Shown here piece after piece: positions 1-7,130 of a DNA stretch of 18,311 bases. The notes below the pieces were generated by a model. That model did not search any database. It saw only the letters and a list, made by a program, of their open reading frames with translations, and was not told the origin of the DNA. Positions within the stretch are counted from its first letter, which is position 1. Each line of letters begins with the position of its first letter. The DNA lies in the NCBI GenBank assembly GCA_021372515.1, contig JAJFUG010000101.1:1-18311 (forward strand), in the 5' to 3' direction. The position numbers and the translations under genes are program-made. The stretch is from a bacterium. GTDB lineage: Bacteria > Gemmatimonadota > Glassbacteria > GWA2-58-10.

Positions 1-8
1 TATTTTAT

Positions 9-36
9 GCCTGCCGGGATGTGCGAGCCGGCAGGC
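9..36. repeat. Perfect 9-bp inverted repeat (hairpin)
   Basis: GCCTGCCGG at 9-17 and CCGGCAGGC at 28-36 are exact reverse complements around a 10-nt loop. No T-run follows on either strand, so it is not a clear intrinsic terminator. It may belong to the end of a gene left of the window or be a dispersed palindromic element. Confidence 0.4.
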
Positions 37-64
37 CGTTAGCAGGCAATGACGAAAACCGAGC

Positions 65-141
65 GCCCTCTTAGCTCAGCTGGATAGAGCAACTGCCTTC
101 TAAGCAGTAGGTCGCGCGTTCGAGCCGCGCAGAGGGCGCCA
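65..141 (+). tRNA. tRNA-Arg (anticodon TCT), CCA encoded
   Basis: A full cloverleaf can be folded. The acceptor arm GCCCTCT (65-71) pairs with AGAGGGC (131-137), followed by discriminator G138 and an encoded CCA (139-141). The anticodon stem ACTGC/GCAGT (92-96 and 104-108) encloses the loop CTTCTAA, which puts TCT at 99-101 and reads AGA arginine codons. The T-arm is GCGCG-TTCGAGC-CGCGC (116-130 region). A terminator follows within 12 nt. The AT-rich gene module begins just beyond, so this tRNA marks the left edge of what looks like acquired DNA. Confidence 0.97.
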
Positions 142-152
142 GTTGATATGCG

Positions 153-180
153 GGCCGGGCTGGAAAGCCTGGCCTTTTTT
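153..180 (+). terminator. Intrinsic terminator of tRNA-Arg
   Basis: GGCCGGGCT (153-161) pairs with AGCCTGGCC (166-174), with one G-T wobble, around the loop GGAA. Six T residues follow at 175-180. This is a textbook Rho-independent terminator ending the tRNA transcript. Confidence 0.92.
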
Positions 181-208
181 ATACGAGATCGTTCTTTATA
201 AAGCACCC

Positions 209-237
209 TTTACAATGACCAATATATGAGTTATACT
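209..237 (+). promoter_or_regulatory. Sigma-70 promoter of the AT-rich two-gene module
   Basis: TTTACA (209-214), a 17-bp spacer and TATACT (232-237) make a near-consensus housekeeping promoter. The start site would fall near 244, giving a leader of about 40 nt to the ATG at 286. It lies after the tRNA terminator, so the module is transcribed on its own. Confidence 0.75.
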
Positions 238-273
238 GATTAGCATTATTGATTTGTTCCGTCAACGCTTTAT

Positions 274-279
274 AAGGAG
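274..279 (+). promoter_or_regulatory. Ribosome binding site that fixes the start at 286
   Basis: AAGGAG at 274-279 touches the upstream ATG at 280 with no spacing, but lies 6 nt before the in-frame ATG at 286. The second ATG is therefore the likely start. Confidence 0.75.
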
Positions 280-285
280 ATGGAA

Positions 286-960
286 ATGTCAGACAAGCAT
301 CCTTATATTGTTGCACAAGGAAATCTTATCCCCGTTATAATTCATTTTAGGAAAACATTCCCTTCCCCTGTTGATGCTAATACTCTTAAAAAAGTTGGGT
401 TTGCACCAAAAAATGAAAGCTCTATTCTTAATTTGCTAAAATTCCTTAGCGTGATTGATGAAACAGGAAGCAAAACTGAAAGAGGGGCAAAGATTTTTAA
501 CTTGCACAATGACGATGATTTCCAAAGAGAATTTGGTTCGTTGGTGCAAGAGAGCTACAAAGATTTATTTGATTTGTATGGAGACAATGCGTGGACGTTA
601 GATAAGAACGCTCTTATAACCTTTTTTAGACAAACAGATCAAACTACTGCCCTAACTGGAGAACGACAGGCGATAGCATTCCAAACTTTAGCCTATTTTG
701 CAGGAAAGGGAGAGATTAAAACAGCACGATCTGCGGATGCGTCCGAAAAAAAGCGACCAAAGAATAGGAAACTGAGCAATGAGCTACAAACACCTCCCAA
801 CACATCCAAAGTGAAAAGGAAAGAAGGTCAGGGAGGAAATAATGGGGATATTCCAGTCGGCCTAACCGTACGTATTGAAATTAATTTACCTGCAAATGCA
901 GAGCAAGATTCTTACGATAGGATTTTTAGGAGTATTAAGGAGCATTTACTAAATGGCTGA
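286..960 (+). CDS. DUF5343-like protein, first gene of AT-rich module
   Basis: A 224-residue protein that I place in the DUF5343 group from its pattern: an N-terminal helical, possibly winged-helix, region (about 10-75, with the wing-like GSKTERGAKIF) and a second helical part (about 78-145). A lysine/asparagine-rich disordered linker (about 146-186) follows, then a short C-terminal beta-alpha segment (IEINLPANAEQDSYDRIF, about 197-214, ending in KEHL). The molecular function is unknown. The start at 286 is chosen because AAGGAG has proper spacing only to it. The gene overlaps the next by 8 nt, which implies translational coupling. Base composition is markedly AT-rich with AAA/GAA/TTT-type codons, unlike everything to the right, which points to horizontal acquisition. 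A sensor, DNA-binding or antitoxin-like partner of the following HEPN-motif protein is possible, but only by inference. Confidence 0.8.
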   Translation: MSDKHPYIVAQGNLIPVIIHFRKTFPSPVDANTLKKVGFAPKNESSILNLLKFLSVIDETGSKTERGAKIFNLHNDDDFQREFGSLVQESYKDLFDLYGDNAWTLDKNALITFFRQTDQTTALTGERQAIAFQTLAYFAGKGEIKTARSADASEKKRPKNRKLSNELQTPPNTSKVKRKEGQGGNNGDIPVGLTVRIEINLPANAEQDSYDRIFRSIKEHLLNG

Positions 961-1444
961 CTATTTTGAGAAATTTGAAATAATAGTCAGAAAAGCAAAA
1001 TACTTCACTGATACACCATTGTTGCCCTCTGAGGGGCTGCATTTATTCGAGGAAAGAAATATTCATCCTTCATTGCAAAACATTGCCAAAAGGTTGTTTG
1101 ATGATGGTCATTTCGCTCAGGCTACTTTTGAAGCTTTTAAATTTCTTGATAAGGAGGTTCAAAGGCATGCTAAAAACAAGGAGTTTGGTGTTAAATTGAT
1201 GATGCAAGTGTTTAATGAAAAATCACCTCAAATTAAACTATCCGCGTTGTCGTCAGAAAGTGAATGTGATGAACAAGAAGGCTATAAATTCTTATTCGCT
1301 GGTTCTGTTTTAGCAATACGGAATCCAAGAGGCCATGAATACATTATTAAAGATACAATAGATCAATGCCTGGATCATTTGGTTTTGGTGTCTTTGCTGC
1401 TGCGAAGATTGGATGATGCAGGATACCACTGCAAAAAAATATAG
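953..1444 (+). CDS. TIGR02391/Ymh-like protein with HEPN-type RNxxxH motif
   Basis: A 163-residue protein matching my recollection of the TIGR02391 (Hypoth_Ymh) pattern: IHPSLQNIAKRLFDDGHFAQ (38-57), an acidic, amphipathic helical middle, FLFAGSVLAIRNPRGHEY (113-130), and a C-terminal SLLLRRLD helix. R123-N124-x3-H128 fits the R-(polar)-x3-5-H signature of HEPN ribonucleases, and the family is mostly helical, so an RNase role is a reasonable hypothesis but is not shown. The ATG at 953 overlaps the end of the upstream gene; AAGGAG at 937-942 is 10 nt before it. The gene shares that gene's AT-rich codon usage. Pairs of small proteins like this, next to a tRNA and foreign in composition, are typical of toxin-antitoxin or phage-defence cargo. 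Confidence 0.8.
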   Translation: MADYFEKFEIIVRKAKYFTDTPLLPSEGLHLFEERNIHPSLQNIAKRLFDDGHFAQATFEAFKFLDKEVQRHAKNKEFGVKLMMQVFNEKSPQIKLSALSSESECDEQEGYKFLFAGSVLAIRNPRGHEYIIKDTIDQCLDHLVLVSLLLRRLDDAGYHCKKI

Positions 1445-1455
1445 GTTATTAAAGA

Positions 1456-2196
1456 ATGATATCTTCTTTCTTCCAGGGCCGCGCCCTGGAGCTGTGGCTG
1501 CACGGGATCACCCCGGAGCAGAGTGCGGCCGAGGTGGATTTCCTGGCTGAGGAACTCCGTGTGTCACCGGGCATGCACCTGTTGGATGCCCCCTGCGGCG
1601 GGGGCCGTCATGCCGCTGTGTTCGCCGCGCGCGGCTACCGGGTTACCGGGGTGGACCACAGCCCCGGGATGCTGGCCCTGGCGCGCCAAGCCCTGGCCCC
1701 GTACGCCGGCCGGTGCGAGGTTGTCCAGGCGGACCTGCGGGACATTGCGGGCGAGGGGCTCTATGATGGGGCCTACGCGTTCGGCAACAGTTTCGGCTAT
1801 TTCGACCGCGAGGGCATGGCTGCCTACCTGGGCGCCCTGGCGCGCAGCCTGAAACCTGGGGCGTGGTTCGTGGCCGACACCGCCCTGTCCGCCGAGTCGA
1901 TCCTTCCCACGCTGACCGACCACGAATGGTACGAGGCCGGGGATTTTACCGTCCTTATAGACAACACCTACCACGTAACGGAAAACCGCCTCGAAATGGA
2001 GTACCGTATCTACCGGAAAGGCTCGTCAGTGGCGGAGCTTTGCACGCTCTGTCAGTGGGTCTACAGCCTGGGCGAACTGAGCGCGATGCTCAACAGCGCC
2101 GGCCTCGAGTTGGTCGAGGCCTATGGCTCCACCACCCGCGAGCCGTTCCGGGTCGGCTCGGGCTGGCTCGTTTTCACCGCCCGGAAGACCGCCTGA
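1456..2196 (+). CDS. Class I SAM-dependent methyltransferase
   Basis: A 246-residue Rossmann-fold methyltransferase. Motif I is LLDAPCGGGRHA (42-53), the SAM-ribose acidic residue is D67 in VTGVDHS, and motif II-like ADLRDI follows. The N-terminal SFFQGRALELW and TPEQSAAEVDFL segments recur in methyltransferases of the Methyltransf_25/11 type; the substrate cannot be told. The C-terminal half is beta-rich (ENRLEMEYRIYRKG, WLVFTARK), which may be the substrate side. The start codon lies 11 nt after the HEPN-like gene and has only a weak AAAGA directly before it, so expression may depend on read-through and coupling from the AT-rich operon. Composition switches from AT-rich to GC-rich within the first six or so codons, which suggests that insertion of the module reshaped the original start. 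Confidence 0.88.
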   Translation: MISSFFQGRALELWLHGITPEQSAAEVDFLAEELRVSPGMHLLDAPCGGGRHAAVFAARGYRVTGVDHSPGMLALARQALAPYAGRCEVVQADLRDIAGEGLYDGAYAFGNSFGYFDREGMAAYLGALARSLKPGAWFVADTALSAESILPTLTDHEWYEAGDFTVLIDNTYHVTENRLEMEYRIYRKGSSVAELCTLCQWVYSLGELSAMLNSAGLELVEAYGSTTREPFRVGSGWLVFTARKTA

Positions 2197-2447
2197 GATT
2201 CTACTCCCCAGCCCCCCCGGCAAAACATTTCTCCCCGGTTTTTGGATAAAAAGTCCTGTCTGCAGTGATTCAAATCGATTTTTTCTATTTTTCAGACGAC
2301 GGGGCCTCAAAATTACCGGTATTATCCGGGAGAGCACTTGCGAGTCGATTCCATCGATCCACGGATGCGACTGAAGGATAAGGCTTTAGGTATTGAAATG
2401 CAATAATTATCGTCTGGTTTGATGAATTTGAATCATGACAAACTGGA

Positions 2448-2476
2448 TTGACGGCTGGTGCCGTTTCGGGTATAAT
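2448..2476 (+). promoter_or_regulatory. Near-perfect sigma-70 promoter upstream of kinase operon
   Basis: TTGACG (2448-2453), a 17-bp spacer and a consensus TATAAT (2471-2476). The start site is expected near 2483. The -10 box is embedded in CGGGTATAATCCGG, which resembles the sequence inside the promoter at 10537-10565. Confidence 0.78.
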
Positions 2477-2670
2477 CCGGTAACTGTGGATTTGATTCTC
2501 AAGTTAGGCAGGCAGTGATAAAATGTGGAATCATTTCATGTGTAAAGTTGTTACCTTAAACGGTTGAAACGTAAATAAAGATTGGCCTCGGTGTTTTTAG
2601 ACTTTATGGAATTGTCACGGCTAATCAAATTACTGGTCGTATTTCTTGAGGAGGGGATGGGAGATTAATA

Positions 2671-2733
2671 ATGTCAAAGTTAGGATTGAGAGAATACTGC
2701 TATCAATTGAACACCCGGCGGATTGCGATCTGA
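2671..2733 (+). other. Possible 20-codon leader ORF in the kinase frame
   Basis: ATG at 2671, 20 sense codons (MSKLGLREYC then YQLNTRRIAI) and TGA at 2731. GGAG at 2659-2662 gives reasonable ribosome-binding spacing. It is exactly in frame with the kinase start at 2851. It could be a leader peptide, a remnant of a longer N-terminus, or chance. Confidence 0.3.
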
Positions 2734-2850
2734 AAGCCAGCAGGTCGATTTCGCAATGCCTGCCGATTCTGCAATGCACTCCAACAGGATTTGAGACGAC
2801 ATCGGGAAATGGTGAGATTGGTCTACTCAACCTTTGACGGCATGTAACAG

Positions 2851-5481
2851 ATGATTGTGAACGGGCGCGGAAATTTGATCCGCGGGAGCGCAGCAGGCGT
2901 GAGTCTACTCGATAGAAATAAGGAGAGCACCCCCGGTGAAGCGGTGAGGAACGGAACCGAATATCGGGGCCCGGACCAGGCTTTGATCCGGAAGTATTTC
3001 CAGGACAGCGCGGAGGCTTGTCTCGTGCTGGATGCCACGGGCCGGGTCAGTGTTGCCAACACCCAGGCCCACGGGATGTGCCCTCGTGAAAGCCGTCTTG
3101 TCGGACGTGAATGGACTGCGCTTTTTGTCACGCGTTCGATGCGTAGCCGGGTTAAGCAGGAATTCCTGCGATTTCTGGCCGTTGGGACAGGTAAATACGA
3201 AATCGAATGCAAACTCCCGGGCAGCGCGCGGGTCGGCGGAGGAATCGTCTGGAGCCATGTCGCCTGCCGGGATGAGATAACCGGCGGGACAGTTGTCCTT
3301 TCCACCGGCCGGGACATCGCCAGCAATCTGAAAGAGCGGGAGGAACGCCAGGTGCTGCTGGCGTCCTCCTCGGCCTTGTACGGACGGAGTTTTTTCGATC
3401 ATCTGGTCAAGGCGGTGAGTCTCTGGCTCGGGGCGGATGGGGTGCTGTTCGGCCGGATAACAGACCAGGGCCGGAGAGTGGAGTCAATATCATATTATCT
3501 GGACAGAAAGCACTTGCGCGGGATACGCTATCCTCTGGAGGGCACGCCCTGCGCCGACACGCTGAAGACGTGGTTCCTCCACTATCCCGAGTCTGTCTGC
3601 CTGCATTATCCGAAAGCCACCAACCTGAGCCGCTTGAAAATGGAGGGCTATGTCGGGCTGCCGCTCAGGGGCGCCCGGGGGGAGGTAATCGGCCTTCTGG
3701 TAGCAGTTTCACGCCGGAGGCTTGAACTGCCGGTCTTCGCCCGCGAGACCCTGCCTCTGATCGCGGCCCGCCTGGCCTCGGACCTGGAGCGCTGCGATGC
3801 GCGCGAGGACCTGGTCCGAAGCGAAAGACGGTTCCGCGAACTCTTTTTCAATGCACCCATCGCCTACCAGTCGCTGGATGTGCGGGGACGGATACTCAAC
3901 GTAAACCAAGCCTGGCTCGACATGCTGGGCTACACCCGGGAAGAGGTGATTGGCCGGCCCTATATCGAGATCCTTCCACGGAACAAGCGTGGCCAATTCC
4001 CCTGCTCGTTCAGTCGGATGAAGAAAATGGGCGGCTTACGGGGGGCCGAGCTGGAACTGGAACACAAGAGCGGACGGCGGTTGCTGGTGTCCGTGGACGG
4101 CAACGTGGTTATGGATGCGCAAGGACGGTTCAGCCGGACCTACTGCATGCTGACCGACATCACCGAGCGCCGCAAGGCCGAGAATGCCCTGGAGGAGGAA
4201 AGGAAAAAGCTGACCCTGAGCCTGGAGTATGAAAAGATCATCTCCGGCTCGGCCTCGCAGCTCAATTCCTCCGAGTCGTTCCAGAACACGATAGATGAAA
4301 TCCTGCTGGTGCTGGGGGACAAGCTGTGGCTTGACAGCGCCGGTTTCTACAGTTTCGATGAGCCGGCCGGGACAGCGGTGAGGCTCAGCCTGTGGGTCCG
4401 GGTCGAGTCAGCCCTGAAAAAGCTGCTGCCCGAGAGTATCCAGCTCAGCCGGTACGAAAGACTGTTCAAACGGATTCTCGGCGGGCGGGACCTGATTATC
4501 GACGACATTGCGAGCGTTCCCGATCGCAACCATTCGGGCCTGGCCGTTTTCGGCGGCTCGGCGATATATGTCTGTCCGCTGGTGATCGCGGGCCTGACCA
4601 AAGGTTTCCTCGTGTTCCTGCGCCGCGGCACGGTGCGCTGGGCAAAAGAGGAAATCGGCGCCCTGCGGGTGATTTCGGACCTCATCGTGGGGGCCTGGGA
4701 GAGGCATTCACATTTCCAGGCCCTGCTCGAATCCGAGCGGGGGCGGGTCGAGGCGGTGCGGCTGGCCGAGGAATCGGCGCGGCTGGCCTCCATCGGCGTG
4801 CTGGCTGCGGGAATCACCCATGAGATCAACCAGCCGTTGAACGCAATCAAGATCACCACCGACAGCATCCTGCTCTGGATCCAGATGAACCAGGGCCTCC
4901 TGCCGGAGGAATTCGGCGACTGGCTGCAGCTTATCCCGGCGCATGTGAACCGGATCGTGGAAATCATCCAGCAGATGCGTTCTTACTGGGTGCCGACAGA
5001 AAAGGCCGAGGTGCGCGAGCTGAACCTCAACGAATCGATCCGCAAGGCGCTTTCGCTGGTCGACACCCAGTTGTACAATCACGGCATCCATCTGGATATT
5101 CGGCTGGCCGCGGGGGAGCTTGTGCTGGTGGGCAATGCGATTCACCTGGAGCAGGTGCTGATAAACCTGGTGGTCAACGCCATGCAGGCCCTCGACACCG
5201 AACAGCACCGGGACAAGTGGATTCGTGTCAGCACCCGCCGCCGTCAGCAGCGCATCATCCTCAAGGTCGAAGACAACGGTCCGGGGTTCAAGATACCGAA
5301 CGTGGAGAAAATATTCGATCCGTTTTACAGCACGAAACGCCAGGGCACGGGCAGCGGCCTCGGCCTGGCCATTGTCAGGCGTTTCGTCACCGAGCACGGC
5401 GGCAGCATAACGGCGGCTAACGGCAAAAAGGCGGGAGCGGTGTTCACGATCAGCCTTCCGGCTTGGGGAAAAGAGGACTGA
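2851..5481 (+). CDS. Soluble PAS-GAF-PAS-GAF sensor histidine kinase
   Basis: An 876-residue kinase with no membrane segment or signal peptide, so a cytoplasmic sensor. Domains in order: PAS-like (about 45-160), GAF (about 170-315), PAS (about 325-442, with the usual DITERRKAE exit), GAF (about 460-625), HisKA dimerisation domain (about 650-715) with phospho-acceptor H657 in GITHEINQPLNAIK, and an ATPase domain (about 735-874). The ATPase domain shows an N box (QVLINLVVNAMQAL), G1 (VEDNGPGF), F box (IFDPFYSTK) and G2 (GTGSGLGLAIV). The HEINQPL form of the H box is typical of NtrB/DctB-like kinases that act on sigma-54 activators, and such an activator follows 4 nt downstream. The start is uncertain: no Shine-Dalgarno precedes ATG 2851, and GTG 2944 is an in-frame alternative. 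Ligands are unknown. Confidence 0.93.
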   Translation: MIVNGRGNLIRGSAAGVSLLDRNKESTPGEAVRNGTEYRGPDQALIRKYFQDSAEACLVLDATGRVSVANTQAHGMCPRESRLVGREWTALFVTRSMRSRVKQEFLRFLAVGTGKYEIECKLPGSARVGGGIVWSHVACRDEITGGTVVLSTGRDIASNLKEREERQVLLASSSALYGRSFFDHLVKAVSLWLGADGVLFGRITDQGRRVESISYYLDRKHLRGIRYPLEGTPCADTLKTWFLHYPESVCLHYPKATNLSRLKMEGYVGLPLRGARGEVIGLLVAVSRRRLELPVFARETLPLIAARLASDLERCDAREDLVRSERRFRELFFNAPIAYQSLDVRGRILNVNQAWLDMLGYTREEVIGRPYIEILPRNKRGQFPCSFSRMKKMGGLRGAELELEHKSGRRLLVSVDGNVVMDAQGRFSRTYCMLTDITERRKAENALEEERKKLTLSLEYEKIISGSASQLNSSESFQNTIDEILLVLGDKLWLDSAGFYSFDEPAGTAVRLSLWVRVESALKKLLPESIQLSRYERLFKRILGGRDLIIDDIASVPDRNHSGLAVFGGSAIYVCPLVIAGLTKGFLVFLRRGTVRWAKEEIGALRVISDLIVGAWERHSHFQALLESERGRVEAVRLAEESARLASIGVLAAGITHEINQPLNAIKITTDSILLWIQMNQGLLPEEFGDWLQLIPAHVNRIVEIIQQMRSYWVPTEKAEVRELNLNESIRKALSLVDTQLYNHGIHLDIRLAAGELVLVGNAIHLEQVLINLVVNAMQALDTEQHRDKWIRVSTRRRQQRIILKVEDNGPGFKIPNVEKIFDPFYSTKRQGTGSGLGLAIVRRFVTEHGGSITAANGKKAGAVFTISLPAWGKED

Positions 5482-5485
5482 CTGG

Positions 5486-6934
5486 ATGAACATACTGCTT
5501 GTCGACGATACGGCCCTGGACCGGAGAATCCTGTCGGATTATCTGGTCAATCAACTTGGGCACAGCGTCATCTCCTGCGAGGATGGGATCCAGGCCTGCG
5601 AGTGTTTCTCCAAGGACCCCACCCCCCTGGTGATAAGCGATTTCCGGATGCCGGGCTGTAACGGGATCGAGCTGCTCAAGCGGATCAAATCCACCCCGGC
5701 CGGGGAGTTGACCGATGTCGTGCTGATCACCGGGCACGGTGATCTGGACACCGCGATTGCCGCCCTGCGCGGCGGGGCCTACGATTATCTGCGCAAGCCG
5801 ATCAACCTCCTGGAACTCACCGCGGTGGTCCAGCGCGTGCTGGAACACCAGCGTCTGCTGCGCGACAACATAGAGCTGACCAGCCGTTTCGAGGCCCGTG
5901 TGGCCGAGGCCACGCGGGAGACCGAGGAACGCCTGGAACGCATCCGCAGCGCATATGCCGGCGCGGTTGGGATCGGACGGATCGGGATTTTTTCCGAACG
6001 CATGCGCGATGTGATCGATATGGCGCAGCGGCTGCATCAGGACCGCTCGGTCCCCGTGCTGATCGAGGGTGAGACCGGCACCGGCAAGGAGATCATCGCC
6101 CGTCTGGTGCATTTCGGCGCGGCCGAGACCGCGGCGCCCTTTGTCACGATCAACTGCTCGGCGATAGCTCCCACCCTGTTCGAAAGCGAGCTGTTCGGCT
6201 ACGAGGGGGGGGCTTTCACCGGGGCCAAGAAATCCGGCCAGATTGGCAAGCTTGAGCTCGCCGCCGGGGGGACGCTCTTTCTGGACGAGATCGGCGATAT
6301 GCCGCTGGAGCTGCAACCGAAGCTGTTGCGGGTGCTCCAGGAAAGGGAATTCTACCGGGTGGGCGGCCTGAAAAACAACCGCCTGGATGTGAGGATCATC
6401 TGCGCCACCAACCGCGATCTCGATCAGATGGTGGAAAGCGGCGCGTTCCGCCGCGACCTGTTCTACCGCCTGAATGTGGGGATGATCAGGCTTGCGCCGC
6501 TGCGTCAGCGCCAGGAAGACATAGTCCCGCTGGCCGAGATGTTCCTCCGTCGTTTGTCCGAACAGAAAAAGCGCAAGTTCAAGGATATAGACCCCGCTGC
6601 GGCCAGCCTGCTCGTGGAGCACGAGTGGCCGGGCAATGTCAGGGAGCTGCAGAACGCGATGGAACGGGTCGTGCTTCTTTATGATGACGCCAGGGTGCGG
6701 CCGGAACACCTGAATTTCCTGCGGCCACAGGACGTGCTGGAGCAGGCCGGAGTGGGCAGGAATCACAGAGGCTTGCTGGAGATAGCTTTCCCGGAAGAAA
6801 GCTGTAAACTCGCGGAGCTGGAAAAAAGGATCACGCAGCATGTCCTTGAGATGTTCGATGGGAATAAAACAATGGCCGCCAAATATTTGGACATTACCCG
6901 CAACACGTTGAGGAGCAAGCTGGGCGATCCCTGA
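5486..6934 (+). CDS. NtrC-family sigma-54-dependent response regulator
   Basis: A 482-residue activator with all expected parts. The receiver (1-120) has acidic pair D7-D8, phospho-acceptor D52, T82 and K104. A coiled linker (about 122-160) leads to the AAA+ domain (about 165-395) with Walker A GETGTGKE (195-202), the sigma-54-contacting GAFTGA loop (242-247), Walker B FLDEIGD (D267, E268), and NRDL and WPGNVREL elements. The Fis-type helix-turn-helix (about 443-482) ends in NTLRSKLG. It should remodel RNA polymerase-sigma-54 at -24/-12 promoters once phosphorylated by the upstream kinase, with which it shares an operon (4-nt gap). A -24/-12-like element 140 nt downstream, before the receiver/MCP genes, is a plausible target. 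No key residue is missing. Confidence 0.97.
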   Translation: MNILLVDDTALDRRILSDYLVNQLGHSVISCEDGIQACECFSKDPTPLVISDFRMPGCNGIELLKRIKSTPAGELTDVVLITGHGDLDTAIAALRGGAYDYLRKPINLLELTAVVQRVLEHQRLLRDNIELTSRFEARVAEATRETEERLERIRSAYAGAVGIGRIGIFSERMRDVIDMAQRLHQDRSVPVLIEGETGTGKEIIARLVHFGAAETAAPFVTINCSAIAPTLFESELFGYEGGAFTGAKKSGQIGKLELAAGGTLFLDEIGDMPLELQPKLLRVLQEREFYRVGGLKNNRLDVRIICATNRDLDQMVESGAFRRDLFYRLNVGMIRLAPLRQRQEDIVPLAEMFLRRLSEQKKRKFKDIDPAAASLLVEHEWPGNVRELQNAMERVVLLYDDARVRPEHLNFLRPQDVLEQAGVGRNHRGLLEIAFPEESCKLAELEKRITQHVLEMFDGNKTMAAKYLDITRNTLRSKLGDP

Positions 6935-6935
6935 G

Positions 6936-6952
6936 CGGTTAGTATTCAACCG
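6936..6952. repeat. Inverted repeat CGGTT-N7-AACCG, possible activator site
   Basis: Exact 5-bp arms at 6936-6940 and 6948-6952, just after the regulator's stop codon and about 120 bp before the candidate -24/-12 element. That distance suits an upstream activating sequence for an NtrC-type protein. A single short repeat is weak evidence. Confidence 0.25.
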
Positions 6953-6984
6953 GTTAAAAATTGATCGTTGGTTATTAAATGATC

Positions 6985-7017
6985 GGCCCGTGGAGACTTT
7001 TCACGGGCCTTTCTTTT
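6985..7017 (+). terminator. Intrinsic terminator of kinase/regulator operon
   Basis: GGCCCGTG (6985-6992) pairs perfectly with CACGGGCC (7002-7009) around a 9-nt loop, followed by TTTCTTTT. It separates the two-component operon from the receiver/MCP unit. Confidence 0.92.
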
Positions 7018-7038
7018 GTTACGTCCATGGCTCACAGG

Positions 7039-7051
7039 CTGTTCTGAACAG
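7039..7051. promoter_or_regulatory. Perfect 13-bp palindrome, candidate operator
   Basis: CTGTTC-T-GAACAG is an exact inverted repeat centred at 7045, about 27 bp upstream of the GG of the candidate -24 element. It would bind a dimeric regulator. It is not a LexA box of the CTGT-N8-ACAG type, because only 5 bases separate CTGT and ACAG. Confidence 0.45.
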
Positions 7052-7071
7052 ATTGAGTGATAGAGTACCTC

Positions 7072-7087
7072 TGGCATCGTTTTTGTA
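7072..7087 (+). promoter_or_regulatory. Candidate sigma-54 (-24/-12) promoter
   Basis: TGGCATCGTTTTTGTA differs from the TGGCAC-N5-TTGCA consensus at two positions (C to T in each half). The spacing is exactly 10 bases between GG (7073-7074) and the GT (7085-7086) that replaces the usual GC. Transcription would start near 7098, leaving about 33 nt before the GTG at 7131. An NtrC-type activator is encoded immediately upstream. The altered GC keeps this tentative. Confidence 0.5.
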
Positions 7088-7115
7088 ATGCACCGATGCA
7101 ACCACAGAGCAAACC

Positions 7116-7122
7116 GAGGAGG
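7116..7122 (+). promoter_or_regulatory. Strong ribosome binding site selecting GTG 7131
   Basis: GAGGAGG at 7116-7122 lies 8 nt before GTG 7131 and 14 nt before the in-frame ATG 7137. The GTG is the better-spaced start. Confidence 0.65.
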
Positions 7123-7130
7123 CAAAGCGA

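Larger units (their letters stand above)
2197..2850 (+). other. 654-nt gene-free stretch: promoter and long leader of kinase operon
   Basis: No gene of normal coding character is seen. The stretch has lower GC than its flanks. It holds a strong promoter at 2448-2476, which would give a leader of about 370 nt. It also contains two CCGG-type inverted elements, a 14-codon ORF at 2523 and a 20-codon ORF at 2671-2733. From 2734 to 2844 the frame of the downstream kinase stays open between a TGA (2731) and a TAA (2845). ATTGCGA (2722-2728) and TCGCAAT (2751-2757) could form a hairpin. No terminator is recognisable after the methyltransferase. Confidence 0.6.

Noticed and set aside
65-1500. tRNA-Arg as a phage-type attachment site for the AT-rich module
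   Set aside because: I see no second copy of the tRNA 3' end at the right boundary and no integrase gene, so site-specific integration is not supported.
2731-2733. TGA as a selenocysteine codon
   Set aside because: No clear SECIS hairpin was recognised directly downstream, and a second stop (TAA 2845) would still separate this frame from the kinase.
7039-7051. LexA/SOS box
   Set aside because: The arms CTGT and ACAG are separated by 5 bases, not the 8 required for the proteobacterial box.
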